The notes under the pieces: generated by a model
What the model was told of the DNA's origin: nothing
Database searches by the model: none
Seen by the model: only the letters and a program-made list of their open reading frames with translations
Program-made: the position numbers and the translations under genes
Shown: piece by piece, positions 1 through 8,640 of the stretch
Layout of the letters: every line of letters begins with the position of its first letter
Numbering within the stretch: position 1 is the stretch's first letter
From: Marinobacter sp. 1-4A
GTDB lineage: Bacteria > Pseudomonadota > Gammaproteobacteria > Pseudomonadales > Oleiphilaceae
Direction of reading: 5' to 3'
NCBI RefSeq assembly: GCF_016597725.1
Contig: NZ_VCGY01000002.1
Span: forward strand, 558,001-622,000
DNA: 64,000 bases

Positions 1-22
1 GATTGGCAGCAAAACGCGGCAT
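1..22 (-). CDS. hyi: Hydroxypyruvate isomerase, first codons only (partial)
   Basis: Only the first seven codons are in the window; on the minus strand they read MPRFAAN, the usual start of hydroxypyruvate isomerase, which interconverts hydroxypyruvate and tartronate semialdehyde. A strong ribosome site (AAGGAGT) lies just upstream of the ATG, inside the end of the preceding gene. That gene, garR, encodes the reductase acting on tartronate semialdehyde, so the pairing supports the call. The rest of the gene lies outside the window, so identity rests on seven residues plus context. Confidence 0.6.
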
Positions 23-27
23 GGCAG

Positions 28-939
28 TTACTCCTTAGATCCCGAGCCAGCACCACCAAGGCGGGTGCGGTTCATATGCTCCAATTCCAGCAGAAGGCCA
101 CTGTGATCAGCGTCACTGTGGCCATTAGCAACCAGAGACAGATATTCATTATGCACCTGCTGTGACAAGGGTAGCGTCAATCCTTCAGCGCGGGCTTCAT
201 CCAAAATCATCCGCATGTCTTTCAACTGGATACGCGCTGGCGCTCCGGGCGAGAAATCCCGGTCGATCATGCGTTGACCATGCAACTCAAGAATCCGGCT
301 ACCAGCAAAACCACCCATTAGCGCCTCCCGCACAGCGGCCGGATCAGCCCCTCCTTTAGCAGCCAACAACAGAGCCTCAGACACAGCCCCGATGGTGATC
401 CCGACAATCGCCTGATTAGCCAATTTGGCAAGCTGCCCGGCGCCTACGGGCCCAATCCGCATACACTTGCCCAGCACCTCGAAAATCGGCTGCGCCCGAA
501 GAACATCATTCTCCGAACCGCCCGCCATAATGCTCAATCGTGCTTCCTCTGCCCCCAGAGTTCCACCGGAAACCGGCGCATCCACATAACCTGCGCCCTG
601 TTCCGCCGCAAGTGCAGCGTGCCGACGAGCCACCGATGGCTGAATGGAGCTCATATCAATCACCAGAGCGCCCCGCTTAATGGCTTTTATAGCACCGCTG
701 GCAACCATCACCTGCTCTACCACATCACTGTTTTCCAGCATGGTGATAATGACATCGGCGGTTCGCACTGCGTCAGCGGGGGTGGCCGCGACAGTTGCCT
801 CAGCAGCAAACGGCTCACACTTGCTGGCGGTGCGATTCCATAAATTCATGGGAAAACCTGCATCCAGCAGATTACGGGTCATGGGTGCGCCCATGAGGCC
901 GATGCCAAGAAATGCGATTCGGGGGAGTTTTTCAGTCAT
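28..939 (-). CDS. garR: 2-hydroxy-3-oxopropionate (tartronate semialdehyde) reductase
   Basis: A 303-residue member of the beta-hydroxyacid dehydrogenase family, predicted to reduce tartronate semialdehyde to D-glycerate with NAD(P)H in the cytoplasm. The N-terminal Rossmann motif GIGLMGAPM (residues 12-20), the substrate motif DAPVSGG (120-126) and the catalytic lysine K172 in GAGQLAKLANQ are all present. The C-terminal half, including GGFAGSRILELHG, resembles E. coli GlxR/GarR more than 3-hydroxyisobutyrate dehydrogenase. It lies directly upstream of hyi, with six bases between the genes, so they probably form a glyoxylate-utilisation operon. A 3-hydroxyisobutyrate dehydrogenase role is the main alternative but fits the hyi neighbour less well. 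Confidence 0.85.
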   Translation of the reverse strand: MTEKLPRIAFLGIGLMGAPMTRNLLDAGFPMNLWNRTASKCEPFAAEATVAATPADAVRTADVIITMLENSDVVEQVMVASGAIKAIKRGALVIDMSSIQPSVARRHAALAAEQGAGYVDAPVSGGTLGAEEARLSIMAGGSENDVLRAQPIFEVLGKCMRIGPVGAGQLAKLANQAIVGITIGAVSEALLLAAKGGADPAAVREALMGGFAGSRILELHGQRMIDRDFSPGAPARIQLKDMRMILDEARAEGLTLPLSQQVHNEYLSLVANGHSDADHSGLLLELEHMNRTRLGGAGSGSKE

Positions 940-969
940 TTTAGAGGTCTCGGCTTCAAGTATCGGGAA

Positions 970-1078
970 GAAGTAATTGGGCAGGCCCTTCCAAAACCGT
1001 GCGGAGCCATGGATGGCGGAGCCGAGCGTACAGGGATGTATTCACAGCGTGTTTTGGAAGGGCCTGCCCAATTACTTC
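970..1078. repeat. Intergenic palindromic repeat with 28-bp perfect arms
   Basis: Positions 970-997 and 1051-1078 are exact reverse complements of each other (28 bp each), separated by a 53-bp centre that itself contains short palindromic words such as CCATGGATGG. The unit sits between the rpoH terminator and the start of garR. As RNA it would fold into a very stable long hairpin. It resembles the REP-like or miniature mobile units scattered between genes in marine gammaproteobacteria, but no second copy was seen in this window. Confidence 0.75.
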
Positions 1079-1110
1079 GTGCACCAAACTATAAGTCACA
1101 AAAGGCACAA

Positions 1111-1150
1111 ACAAAAACGCCACCAACCGGAGCCGGTGGTGGCGTTTTCA
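1111..1150 (-). terminator. Rho-independent terminator of rpoH
   Basis: On the minus strand a GC-rich hairpin (arms AACGCCACCACCGGC and CCGGTTGGTGGCG, with one bulged position) is followed by TTTTTGTTT. It begins about 25 bases after the rpoH stop codon and is oriented to end rpoH transcription before garR. Confidence 0.8.
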
Positions 1151-1176
1151 GGACACTTGCAGATGCTCTGCCTTAA

Positions 1177-2037
1177 TCAGGCAGCTTCCGTCATCTGCGT
1201 ACGGATCTTCTTCATAGCATTTTTCTCCAGCTGGCGAATACGCTCGGCTGAAATACCGTACTTATCTGCCAACTGATGCAGTGTTGCCTTATTCTCGGAT
1301 AACCAACGCTCACGCAGGATATCCTGACTGCGCTCATCAAGCAGTTCCAATGCCTGCATTAAGCGACCGTTAGAGTCCTCTGACCAGTCCGCTTTTTCAA
1401 GCTGAACGGCAGGGTCGCTGCGATGGTCTTCCAAATAATACGCTGGCGCTTTGTAGGCACTATCGTCATCATCATCCATCGGGCCATCAAAGGCGGTGTC
1501 GTGGGACGCCAAACGGCCCTCCATTTCCCGCACAACCCTGGGCTCAACACCCAAGTCGTCTGCCACTGCGTGCAGTTCATCATGGCTCAACCACGCCAGC
1601 TTTTTCTTCTGGCTGCGCAAGTTGAAAAACAGTTTACGCTGGGACTTGGTCGTCGCCACTTTCACAATGCGCCAATTACGCAGAATGAACTCGTGAATTT
1701 CTGCTTTGATCCAGTGCACCGCGAAAGACACCAGCCTCACCCCGTACTCCGGATTAAAGCGCTTGACGGCTTTCATCAAGCCAACGTTACCTTCCTGAAT
1801 CAAATCCGCCTGCGCCAACCCATAACCGGAATAGCTGCGGGCTATATGGATAACGAAACGCAAGTGGGATAACACCAGTTGGCGAGCCGCATCTACGTCT
1901 TCTTCGTAGTGCAGTCTCTCGGCCAACTCCCGTTCTTCATCCACGGTGAGTACCGGAATGCGACTCGCGGCCTGAATATATGCCTCAAGATTTGCGCCCG
2001 GAACAAGTTTTTCAATGAGCTGTAAGCTCGTACCCAT
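1177..2037 (-). CDS. rpoH: RNA polymerase heat-shock sigma factor sigma-32
   Basis: A 286-residue group 3 sigma factor that directs RNA polymerase to heat-shock promoters. Region 2 contains [17 protein letters not shown] (78-94), and the RpoH-specific box QRKLFFNLR is at residues 133-141, which separates it from RpoS and RpoD. Region 4 with its helix-turn-helix ([16 protein letters not shown]) closes the protein. Length is normal for the family. It is downstream of ftsYEX in the same orientation, the standard gammaproteobacterial arrangement, but has its own promoter and terminator. The alternative names for sigma-70 family members do not fit the RpoH box. Confidence 0.97.
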   Translation of the reverse strand: MGTSLQLIEKLVPGANLEAYIQAASRIPVLTVDEERELAERLHYEEDVDAARQLVLSHLRFVIHIARSYSGYGLAQADLIQEGNVGLMKAVKRFNPEYGVRLVSFAVHWIKAEIHEFILRNWRIVKVATTKSQRKLFFNLRSQKKKLAWLSHDELHAVADDLGVEPRVVREMEGRLASHDTAFDGPMDDDDDSAYKAPAYYLEDHRSDPAVQLEKADWSEDSNGRLMQALELLDERSQDILRERWLSENKATLHQLADKYGISAERIRQLEKNAMKKIRTQMTEAA

Positions 2038-2054
2038 GCTGTATCCTCCGAACC

Positions 2055-2095
2055 TGACGGTCGCATAATATAGCGAATAAAAATTAGACCGTCAC
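2055..2095 (-). promoter_or_regulatory. rpoH promoter with inverted repeat around the -10
   Basis: On the minus strand GTGACG (2090-2095) and TATATT (2067-2072) are separated by 17 bp, a reasonable housekeeping promoter about 30 bases ahead of the rpoH start. Two exact 8-bp inverted arms, TGACGGTC (2055-2062) and GACCGTCA (2087-2094), bracket the -10 and overlap the -35. They could be an operator, or could fold within DNA or transcript. Promoter placement is inference from motif spacing. Confidence 0.5.
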
Positions 2096-2232
2096 GAACC
2101 CTAAAAGTTCCTGAACCCCCAAGTAAAACGTTTCAAATCAACTAAATGGAGAATTCTCCCTAACTTTAACTGCTTACGAACCTATCCCGAAATGCATTTC
2201 ACTTCAATACGGTTTTTCCGCAGTCCGGATCA

Positions 2233-3246
2233 TCAACCACCGGCAATTTCACCCGGCTCAATGTCATCAAGATGGCGCTTTACCGCTACCCAAGCGCCCA
2301 GCCAGCCTAGCAGCATTGCGACAATAATCAATGCAAACGCACCGTCAAAGCTTAAACCGTTCAGTGAGAAGTCACTGCGGTACAGTCCGGCGAGGCGTTC
2401 AACGGGGCCACTCAGCCACCACAGGGATAGTTGCAGCAGTATCAAGGCAACAGCGCCCCCTCCAAGACCAAACCAGGCACCGGTATAAAGAAAAGGCCTG
2501 CGCACAAAACTGTCTGTGCCACCTACCAGTTTGGCGACCAGTATCTCGTCACGACGGCTCTCTATGGACAGCCTCACGGTATTGCCAATCACCAGCACCA
2601 CGGCTGCGGCCAGCAATATGGCAAGCGCCCACACAGCCCGCGCAAGTAGGTCTGTCATAGCGTTGAGGCGCTGTAGCCAGCCTAGATCCACCTGAACCCG
2701 CTCAACCCCCTCCATGCCTTCTATAAAAGTTACCAGAGCTGCAACACCGTCGGCCGACCGAGCACTTTCCTCAGGCGTGACCAGCAAGGTGTGGGGCAAG
2801 GGGTTCTCTTCCAAATAGTCCAGAGCATCATCAAGGCCCGACGATGCCCGGAACTCTGCCAAGGCACGATCGCGATCAATCAATTCCAGCTCGGCTACGC
2901 GGCCATCTCCGCCGATCTCACCGGCTAAGGCTTGAGTCTGCTCAAGGCTAGCGCTCATTTTCATGTAGGCGGTTACACGGGCACTGCTTTCCCACCCAGC
3001 GCTCACGCCCTGCAGACTGGCTAACAGCAGCAGGAGCGCAACCGGCAAAGCCAAAGCCACACCCATAACGGTCCATGTCATCAGGCTTGCCACCGGTGTT
3101 CGCCACATGCGGACTGCGCTGTCACGAGCTACTTTGCGGTGATGTATAAAATAGGATTCAGCCTGCTCACGCCAAGGAGAACGAGACGTTTTGGCGCCTC
3201 TCTCGGCATCTGCCTTACGGGGCTTAGGTGAAGGGTCAGCGGCCAC
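2233..3246 (-). CDS. ftsX: Cell division protein FtsX, ABC permease-like subunit
   Basis: Inner-membrane partner of FtsE in the divisome; the complex controls peptidoglycan hydrolases through a periplasmic loop between the first two membrane segments. After a basic cytoplasmic N-terminus there is a TM segment (around VMGVALALPVALLLLLAS), a periplasmic domain of about 100 residues, then three more TM segments. I prefer the GTG at 3246, which has AGGGAGG five bases upstream and overlaps the end of ftsE by 11 bases, giving 337 residues. An in-frame ATG at 3279 would add 11 residues and lengthen the overlap to 44 bases. Confidence 0.93.
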   Translation of the reverse strand: MAADPSPKPRKADAERGAKTSRSPWREQAESYFIHHRKVARDSAVRMWRTPVASLMTWTVMGVALALPVALLLLLASLQGVSAGWESSARVTAYMKMSASLEQTQALAGEIGGDGRVAELELIDRDRALAEFRASSGLDDALDYLEENPLPHTLLVTPEESARSADGVAALVTFIEGMEGVERVQVDLGWLQRLNAMTDLLARAVWALAILLAAAVVLVIGNTVRLSIESRRDEILVAKLVGGTDSFVRRPFLYTGAWFGLGGGAVALILLQLSLWWLSGPVERLAGLYRSDFSLNGLSFDGAFALIIVAMLLGWLGAWVAVKRHLDDIEPGEIAGG

Positions 3247-3925
3247 CGGCACCTCCCTGAAGCGGATTACCACCGGCAATCAGATTACCGTGATCCAGAG
3301 TTAATGTGCGCCGGTTCATCTCGTTGATCAGAGCAAGGTCGTGGCTGGCTATGAGCACGGTTACACCAACCTGACTGAACTGCGCGAACAGGTTCATGAT
3401 ATCTGCCGACAGTTTTGGGTCCAGATTACCCGTCGGCTCATCCGCCAACAGCAGCGGTGGCTTGTTCACCACAGCCCGGGCAATGCCTACGCGCTGCTGC
3501 TCACCGCCCGAGAGCTGTAAGGGATTCATTTTTTCTTTGTTCAGCAAGCCAACCTTATCCAGCGCAGCTCTTACCCGACGCCCTACGTCACGCGGCGTAG
3601 CGCCCATAACTTCCAAAGGCATGGCAACGTTGTTGAATACGGTACGATCAAAAAGCAGCTGGTGGTTTTGAAACACCACGCCAATGTGGCGACGTATGTA
3701 TGGAATCTGTCGCCTCGGCAGGCTATTTAAGATCTGGCCACCCACCACCACTTCCCCGGCACTGGGGCGCTCCATAACCATAAGCAATTTCAGCAGGGTA
3801 CTTTTTCCCGCACCGGAGTGCCCTGTCAGAAAGGCCAGTTCACCACGGGCTAGATGAAAATTCACCTGTCGCAATGCGGTATGATCACTGTCATACCGCT
3901 TGGTAACCTGACGAAATTCGATCAT
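3236..3925 (-). CDS. ftsE: Cell division ATP-binding protein FtsE
   Basis: A 229-residue ABC ATPase that pairs with FtsX at the septum. Walker [10 protein letters not shown] is at 35-43, the signature LSGGEQQR at 138-145, and Walker [13 protein letters not shown] at 158-169. The gene lies between ftsY (39 bases upstream) and ftsX (overlapping downstream), the classical ftsYEX operon. The length matches the usual family size of about 220-230 residues. Confidence 0.97.
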   Translation of the reverse strand: MIEFRQVTKRYDSDHTALRQVNFHLARGELAFLTGHSGAGKSTLLKLLMVMERPSAGEVVVGGQILNSLPRRQIPYIRRHIGVVFQNHQLLFDRTVFNNVAMPLEVMGATPRDVGRRVRAALDKVGLLNKEKMNPLQLSGGEQQRVGIARAVVNKPPLLLADEPTGNLDPKLSADIMNLFAQFSQVGVTVLIASHDLALINEMNRRTLTLDHGNLIAGGNPLQGGAGGR

Positions 3926-3964
3926 GGCGGGCTATTGCTCCACAAGTTCAGGTGGCTCGATAAA

Positions 3965-5182
3965 CTATTCTGCAAACAATGCGTCCACAAAGGTTTCGGC
4001 ATCGAAGCTGCGTAGATCATCAACTTGCTCACCCACACCGATAAAGCGAATAGGAAGCTGCAACTGGCGGGCAATGGCGAACACGATACCGCCTTTAGCT
4101 GTGCCGTCCAGTTTCGTTAAGGTAATACCGCTCACGCCAACCGCCTTCTGGAACACTTGTGCCTGACTCAGTGCGTTCTGCCCTGTGCCCGCATCCAGTA
4201 CCAGCATGACTTCATGAGGCGCAGTGTCATCTAGTTTTTTCATAACCCGAACGACTTTTTCCAGCTCGCTCATCAGGTTGTCTTTATTCTGCAACCGGCC
4301 TGCCGTATCGGCGATCACAACATCCACGCCACGGGACTGGCCTGACTGTATGGCATCAAAAATCACCGATGCGCTGTCAGCGCCGGTATGTTGAGCCACC
4401 ACGGGAACATTATTGCGCTCGCCCCAAACCTGAAGCTGCTCAACAGCGGCAGCACGGAAGGTATCACCTGCCGCCAGCATGACGGACTTGCCTTCGCTTT
4501 GGAGCTTTTTCGTAAGTTTGCCGATTGTGGTGGTCTTGCCTACGCCGTTCACGCCGACCATTAAAATGACGTATGGCTTAGTTCCCGCATCAATCGTCAG
4601 CGGCTTGGTGACATCTTTAAGCAAACCGTGCAATTCATCACGCAACGCCTTGCGCAGTGCTTCGCCGTCTTTTAGTTGGTTGCGCTGGAGTTTGTCAGTG
4701 AGGGATTCAATAATTTCTGAAGTGGCAGTCACGCCCACATCGGCCATCAGCAGAGTGGTCTCGATCTCCTCCAGTAGATCTTCATCGATCTTCTTGCCAA
4801 CGGCAAAAAGATCAGCCATACCACCGGTGAGGCTCGCTCGGGTTTTACCCAAACCCTGTTTGATGCGCTCGAATACGCTGAGCTGGGGCGCAGCTTCCGG
4901 CTCCGGTATCTTTTCTGGTTCGGGTGCGGGCTCAGGCTCTGCCACTGCCTTCGGCGCAGGGGCGGCTGGCGCTTTCGCAGGCTCTTCTGGCAAGGGTTCA
5001 GGGGTAGCGGCCGGAGTTTTTCTCTCAACCGGCGCGGCGGGTGCGGGACCTTTCAGAACCTCCGGTTTGCGCTGGGGCACGGGCTTCGGCCGCGGAACCC
5101 GGCGCCGGTTGCTGGCGATATCCAGAACAAATACAAATACAAGAAGGGCCAAAAGGCCGACTGAAATCCACTCTGCCATCAT
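3965..5182 (-). CDS. ftsY: Signal recognition particle receptor FtsY
   Basis: SRP receptor GTPase that docks ribosome-nascent-chain complexes at the inner membrane. The 405 residues comprise an N-terminal hydrophobic stretch (about 6-21), a long Pro/Ala/Glu-rich A domain (30-100), and the NG GTPase domain with GVNGVGKTT (210-218), DTAGR (292-296) and TKLDGTAKGG. The N-terminal hydrophobic segment may anchor the receptor more tightly than in E. coli FtsY, which lacks a true TM helix. It heads the ftsYEX operon and is divergent from rsmD. Confidence 0.96.
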   Translation of the reverse strand: MMAEWISVGLLALLVFVFVLDIASNRRRVPRPKPVPQRKPEVLKGPAPAAPVERKTPAATPEPLPEEPAKAPAAPAPKAVAEPEPAPEPEKIPEPEAAPQLSVFERIKQGLGKTRASLTGGMADLFAVGKKIDEDLLEEIETTLLMADVGVTATSEIIESLTDKLQRNQLKDGEALRKALRDELHGLLKDVTKPLTIDAGTKPYVILMVGVNGVGKTTTIGKLTKKLQSEGKSVMLAAGDTFRAAAVEQLQVWGERNNVPVVAQHTGADSASVIFDAIQSGQSRGVDVVIADTAGRLQNKDNLMSELEKVVRVMKKLDDTAPHEVMLVLDAGTGQNALSQAQVFQKAVGVSGITLTKLDGTAKGGIVFAIARQLQLPIRFIGVGEQVDDLRSFDAETFVDALFAE

Positions 5183-5341
5183 AAAGTCATACCGTCAGTC
5201 TGATTGGGCGGGACAAATAAAGCGCACATTCTAGCAGACTGTCCTCTGGAAGTGAGGGTGGCGTGGATTATCATGGAACGCCGGTTATCCGCTAATATAC
5301 GGCAGCCAGCAAGAACCCAGTCAGCTTCCGGAGCTTAGGAT

Positions 5342-5989
5342 ATGGCACGAAGAAAACCCTCAGGCCCGCGGCTTTCAAGCAAGCCCCAAAAAGGCGCAGC
5401 CCGGAACCCGGGAACCAGCGGAGAGCTACGCATTATCGGCGGCGACTGGCGCAGCCGTAAACTTCGCTTCCCGGACGCTGGAGGGGTGCGCCCAACGCCA
5501 GCACGCACGCGGGAAACCCTGTTCAACTGGCTTTCATTTCATTTGGCGGGAAGCGACTGTTTAGATTTGTTTTCCGGCTCGGGCGCACTTGGCTTAGAGG
5601 CGCTTTCCAGAGGTGCCGCCCATGCCACGCTGGTTGACAACAACCCCGCTCTGGCAACGGCGCTGCGCAACAACCTTCGGTTTCTTGGCTCTCAGGCTGG
5701 CACGGTTACCTGCACCAACGTAGACACTTATCTCAGCCAGCGGGCGCGGCAGCCGTTCGATATCGTGTTTATGGACCCGCCATTCCGGCAGGGCTGGTTA
5801 ACAACGCTACTTCCGCTGCTGGATTCTCACGGCTGGGTTAAGTCTGGGGGATGGGTCTATGTGGAGCATGAGAGCGACCTGCCCACACCGGCTGCACCCG
5901 CCGACTGGCAGCTGCACCGGCAAAAAACCGCAGGACAGGTCACTTACTGTCTATACCGGGTCGCTCAGGCTGCGGGGCGCAACGAATAG
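5342..5989 (+). CDS. rsmD: 16S rRNA guanine-N2 methyltransferase RsmD
   Basis: A 215-residue SAM-dependent enzyme that methylates N2 of G966 in 16S rRNA. The SAM-binding motif LDLFSGSGALGLEAL is at 74-88 and the catalytic MDPPF motif at 144-148. It is divergent from ftsY, the usual neighbourhood. The last 25 bases overlap the end of the convergent desaturase gene, so the two C-termini share DNA. Confidence 0.94.
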   Translation: MARRKPSGPRLSSKPQKGAARNPGTSGELRIIGGDWRSRKLRFPDAGGVRPTPARTRETLFNWLSFHLAGSDCLDLFSGSGALGLEALSRGAAHATLVDNNPALATALRNNLRFLGSQAGTVTCTNVDTYLSQRARQPFDIVFMDPPFRQGWLTTLLPLLDSHGWVKSGGWVYVEHESDLPTPAAPADWQLHRQKTAGQVTYCLYRVAQAAGRNE

Positions 5990-7143
5990 GCCCGCAAATG
6001 AGCGGCAAACTCTTCTAGATACCGGATGCCGCTGGCTTCAGCCTCCTTGCACCACTCCATCAATGCGTGCAGCTTATCCTGTGGTTTAAGTCCACGCTGG
6101 CGCCAGAGAGCCTGTAAGTCGTTGCTCATCTCGTAGATCTGGCGCAAAACAGCGTTGCTTTCCAGAGCCGACTCCAGCGTTTCTTTCTCACGTGGCTTTA
6201 TGAGGGTGACTTCCCGGGACAAAAGCTGCTTGAGCTTTCGGTAACGGGGCCGAATCTCGTCATCCATCAGGCTCTTTTGCTGGCGCAGAACCGGCTCTGT
6301 TACGCGCTTGCGATATTGGCGCATGATATCAAACCGGTTGTTGGCAATGGCCTGAACGGTTTCGACATCGACATCCTGCTTACCCGGTACATAATGCGCA
6401 ATGGGCCGATATCCTTTGGGCTTGGCTAGACCAAACAGCTGGAAAGTGCGGATGTAGCCCCAGCCGATATCCACCTCGTACCAACGACGCGAGAGCTTGG
6501 ATGAGTTCGGGTAGGTATGGTGGTTATTGTGCAGTTCTTCACCACCAATCAAAATGCCTAACGGAGAAATGTTGCGGGCATTGTCTGCACACTCAAAATT
6601 ACGGTAGCCCATCCAGTGGCCAACTCCGTTCACCACGCCGGCTGCCCAGAAGGGTATCCAGACCATTTGCACAGCCCAAATCCAAATACCATGCACACCA
6701 AACAACGCTAAGTTAACAACCGCCATCAGCGCAATACCCAACACCTTATGGCGGCTATATATGTTGCGCTCGACCCAGTCATCCGGAGTACGCTGGCCGT
6801 AACGTTCAAGAGTCTCGGGTGTAGCCGCCGACGCATAGAGTTCCGCGCCTTCAAACAACACCTTCTTTATCCCAAGCACCACTGGGCTATGTGGGTCTTC
6901 CGCCGTTTCGCACTTGGCGTGATGCTTACGATGGATCGCGGTCCATTCTTTGGTATTCTGGGCAGTGGTCAGCCACAACCAAAAGCGGAAAAAGTGCTTC
7001 AGAACAGGGTGCAAATCCAATGAGTTGTGAGCTGAATGGCGATGCAGATAGAGCGTTACACTGATGATAGTGATATGGGTCATACCCAAAGCAACTAAAA
7101 TCAGCTGCATCACTGATAGGTCAAGGAGACCGTTAAACCACAT
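5965..7143 (-). CDS. Membrane fatty-acid (acyl-CoA delta-9 type) desaturase
   Basis: A 392-residue di-iron membrane desaturase that inserts a cis double bond into acyl chains, adjusting membrane fluidity. The three histidine boxes are HRHSAH (34-39), HRKHH (71-75) and HNNHH (205-209), with hydrophobic segments between them. About 120 charged residues follow the last box, longer than minimal bacterial desaturases. It resembles the DesB/acyl-CoA desaturase group of pseudomonads. A FabR/DesT-like operator lies within its predicted promoter. The start ATG has GAGGA upstream. Exact substrate (acyl-CoA or phospholipid acyl chain) cannot be decided from sequence. Confidence 0.88.
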   Translation of the reverse strand: MWFNGLLDLSVMQLILVALGMTHITIISVTLYLHRHSAHNSLDLHPVLKHFFRFWLWLTTAQNTKEWTAIHRKHHAKCETAEDPHSPVVLGIKKVLFEGAELYASAATPETLERYGQRTPDDWVERNIYSRHKVLGIALMAVVNLALFGVHGIWIWAVQMVWIPFWAAGVVNGVGHWMGYRNFECADNARNISPLGILIGGEELHNNHHTYPNSSKLSRRWYEVDIGWGYIRTFQLFGLAKPKGYRPIAHYVPGKQDVDVETVQAIANNRFDIMRQYRKRVTEPVLRQQKSLMDDEIRPRYRKLKQLLSREVTLIKPREKETLESALESNAVLRQIYEMSNDLQALWRQRGLKPQDKLHALMEWCKEAEASGIRYLEEFAAHLRAYSLRPAA

Positions 7144-7199
7144 AATTTATCCTCAAATCAAAATCTTGGGCGCCTGCAATTTTTGGCACCGGCACGATT

Positions 7200-7229
7200 A
7201 CTTTAGCGTACAGCTGTTAGCCAGAACAA
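7200..7229 (-). promoter_or_regulatory. Desaturase promoter carrying a FabR/DesT-like operator
   Basis: On the minus strand TTGTTC (7224-7229) and TAAAGT (7200-7205) are 18 bp apart. The spacer is nearly filled by the partial palindrome read on the plus strand as AGCGTACAGCTGTTAGCC (7205-7222). This resembles, from memory, the site of FabR, the TetR-family regulator of unsaturated fatty acid synthesis, and the related DesT site upstream of pseudomonad desaturases. The repressor gene is not in this window. Confidence 0.5.
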
Positions 7230-7307
7230 CAGCTTTAAAATGCAAATTTGTTACTGTTCACATTTGCGCAACATTACGGCTCACACATTTGACCGGAGAC
7301 AGTCTGC

Positions 7308-8120
7308 GTGCCCGAATTACCCGAAGTGGAAACCACAAGGCGCGGCATTGCGCCACACTGTGAAGGCCAAACCATCGACAAAATCAAGGTTCGCAATGGC
7401 AGCCTACGCTGGCCCGTGCCTGAGAACATCGCTGAACAAATGGAAGGCCAGATGATCCGAACAGTGGACAGGCGCGCGAAATACCTGTTCCTGAATCTGG
7501 ATCATGGCACAGCCATCATCCACTTGGGCATGTCCGGTAGCCTTCGCATCATCACCGATAACGCGCCAGCACAGAAACACGACCATATCGACCTTGTGCT
7601 GGGTTCCGGCGTTACTCTTCGCTTCAATGATCCCCGTCGATTCGGTTGTTGGTTGTGGGCCGACCCTGCTGCGGCGCACCCATTAATTGCCAGCCTCGGC
7701 CCAGAGCCTTTATCACCGGAGTTCAATGGCCGAATGCTCTTCCAACTCTCGCGCTCAAAAAACACCCCAGTGAAAGCCTTCATTATGGACAGCCACGTGG
7801 TTGTGGGCGTAGGCAACATATACGCCAACGAGGCCTTATTCAAAGCTGGCATTCACCCCCGACGCAAAGCTGGGCGCATCAGCCTCGATCGCTATCAACG
7901 CCTTGCGGAGGCCATTCGCGAAATTCTCAGTGCTGCGATTTTGATGGGCGGTACGACCCTGAGGGACTTCGTGAATAGTGATGGCAAGCCGGGCTACTTT
8001 GCTCAATCATTGCTCGTTTATGGCCGAACAGGGGAGCCCTGCCCAGAGTGCGAAACACCCTTGAAGGAAATCCGCATGAGCGGTCGGTCAACGGTGTACT
8101 GCACTCGGTGCCAGAGGTAG
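7308..8120 (+). CDS. mutM: Formamidopyrimidine-DNA glycosylase (Fpg)
   Basis: A 270-residue base-excision repair enzyme that removes 8-oxoguanine and formamidopyrimidines and nicks the abasic site. The start is GTG at 7308, because the mature enzyme must begin with the catalytic PELPEVE sequence seen directly after the initiator. The C-terminal zinc finger is intact, with CPEC (about 245-248) and CTRC (265-268). It is divergent from the desaturase gene. Confidence 0.96.
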   Translation: MPELPEVETTRRGIAPHCEGQTIDKIKVRNGSLRWPVPENIAEQMEGQMIRTVDRRAKYLFLNLDHGTAIIHLGMSGSLRIITDNAPAQKHDHIDLVLGSGVTLRFNDPRRFGCWLWADPAAAHPLIASLGPEPLSPEFNGRMLFQLSRSKNTPVKAFIMDSHVVVGVGNIYANEALFKAGIHPRRKAGRISLDRYQRLAEAIREILSAAILMGGTTLRDFVNSDGKPGYFAQSLLVYGRTGEPCPECETPLKEIRMSGRSTVYCTRCQR

Positions 8121-8240
8121 TTTCTCTGGCGACTCCCGGCCTAAACCCCATGAGAATGCACAATTCTCAACGAATATTCGTTTGAAAATACGCAAATATG
8201 ATTCATAGTTAACAGAGGATTAACACTCAGGAGACACACA

Positions 8241-8573
8241 ATGACCCGCACCATTTCACGCACCTTGATGGCCACGCTAGCGGCTTGCTTGTTAGCTTTT
8301 TCATCCGTAGGCCACGCCCGAGCCATAGATGAAAGCCCGTCCGCCTTGGCGATGGCCGGTGACGCAGTGTTTGTGCGCCCCGTTCTACTAGCCACTACTG
8401 TTGTTGGAACCGCCGTTTATCTAGTATCCCTACCGTTTTCACTGCTTGGCGGTAATGCCGCTGAAGCTGGAGAAACGTTGGTAGTGGGCCCAGCGAAAGC
8501 GACTTTTGTACGCTGCCTTGGCTGCACCACAACTGGCCAAAAAACCGAGACTGTCGAGCAGTCTGATAAGTAA
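8241..8573 (+). CDS. Small exported hydrophobic protein, unknown function
   Basis: 110 residues with a clear signal peptide (positive N-terminus, hydrophobic core, cleavage near GHA-RA at about residue 26), then a hydrophobic segment around 45-68 and a tail with CLGCTT. Similar small proteins in pseudomonads and Marinobacter carry the uninformative label multidrug transporter; nothing here supports transport. A GGAGA ribosome site precedes the ATG and an intrinsic terminator follows. Confidence 0.65.
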   Translation: MTRTISRTLMATLAACLLAFSSVGHARAIDESPSALAMAGDAVFVRPVLLATTVVGTAVYLVSLPFSLLGGNAAEAGETLVVGPAKATFVRCLGCTTTGQKTETVEQSDK

Positions 8574-8605
8574 CATTCCGGCTTGCCTCTTGCTGGCATC
8601 TGCGG

Positions 8606-8637
8606 CAGCCTGACGAAAATTCTTCAGGCTGTTTTTA
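8606..8637 (+). terminator. Intrinsic terminator just upstream of yrfG
   Basis: CAGCCTGA (8606-8613) pairs with TCAGGCTG (8624-8631), followed by TTTTT. It lies four bases before the yrfG ATG, so it both ends the upstream gene and occupies the space where a yrfG ribosome site would be expected. Confidence 0.75.
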
Positions 8638-8640
8638 TCT

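Noticed and set aside
4479..5234. A 251-codon plus-strand frame opposite ftsY
   Set aside because: It is antisense to the low-complexity Pro/Ala/Glu region of ftsY and reads as Ser/Gly/Ala runs with no family.
8241..8573. Multidrug transporter label for the small exported protein
   Set aside because: It is a 110-residue protein with a signal peptide and one hydrophobic segment; nothing supports transport.
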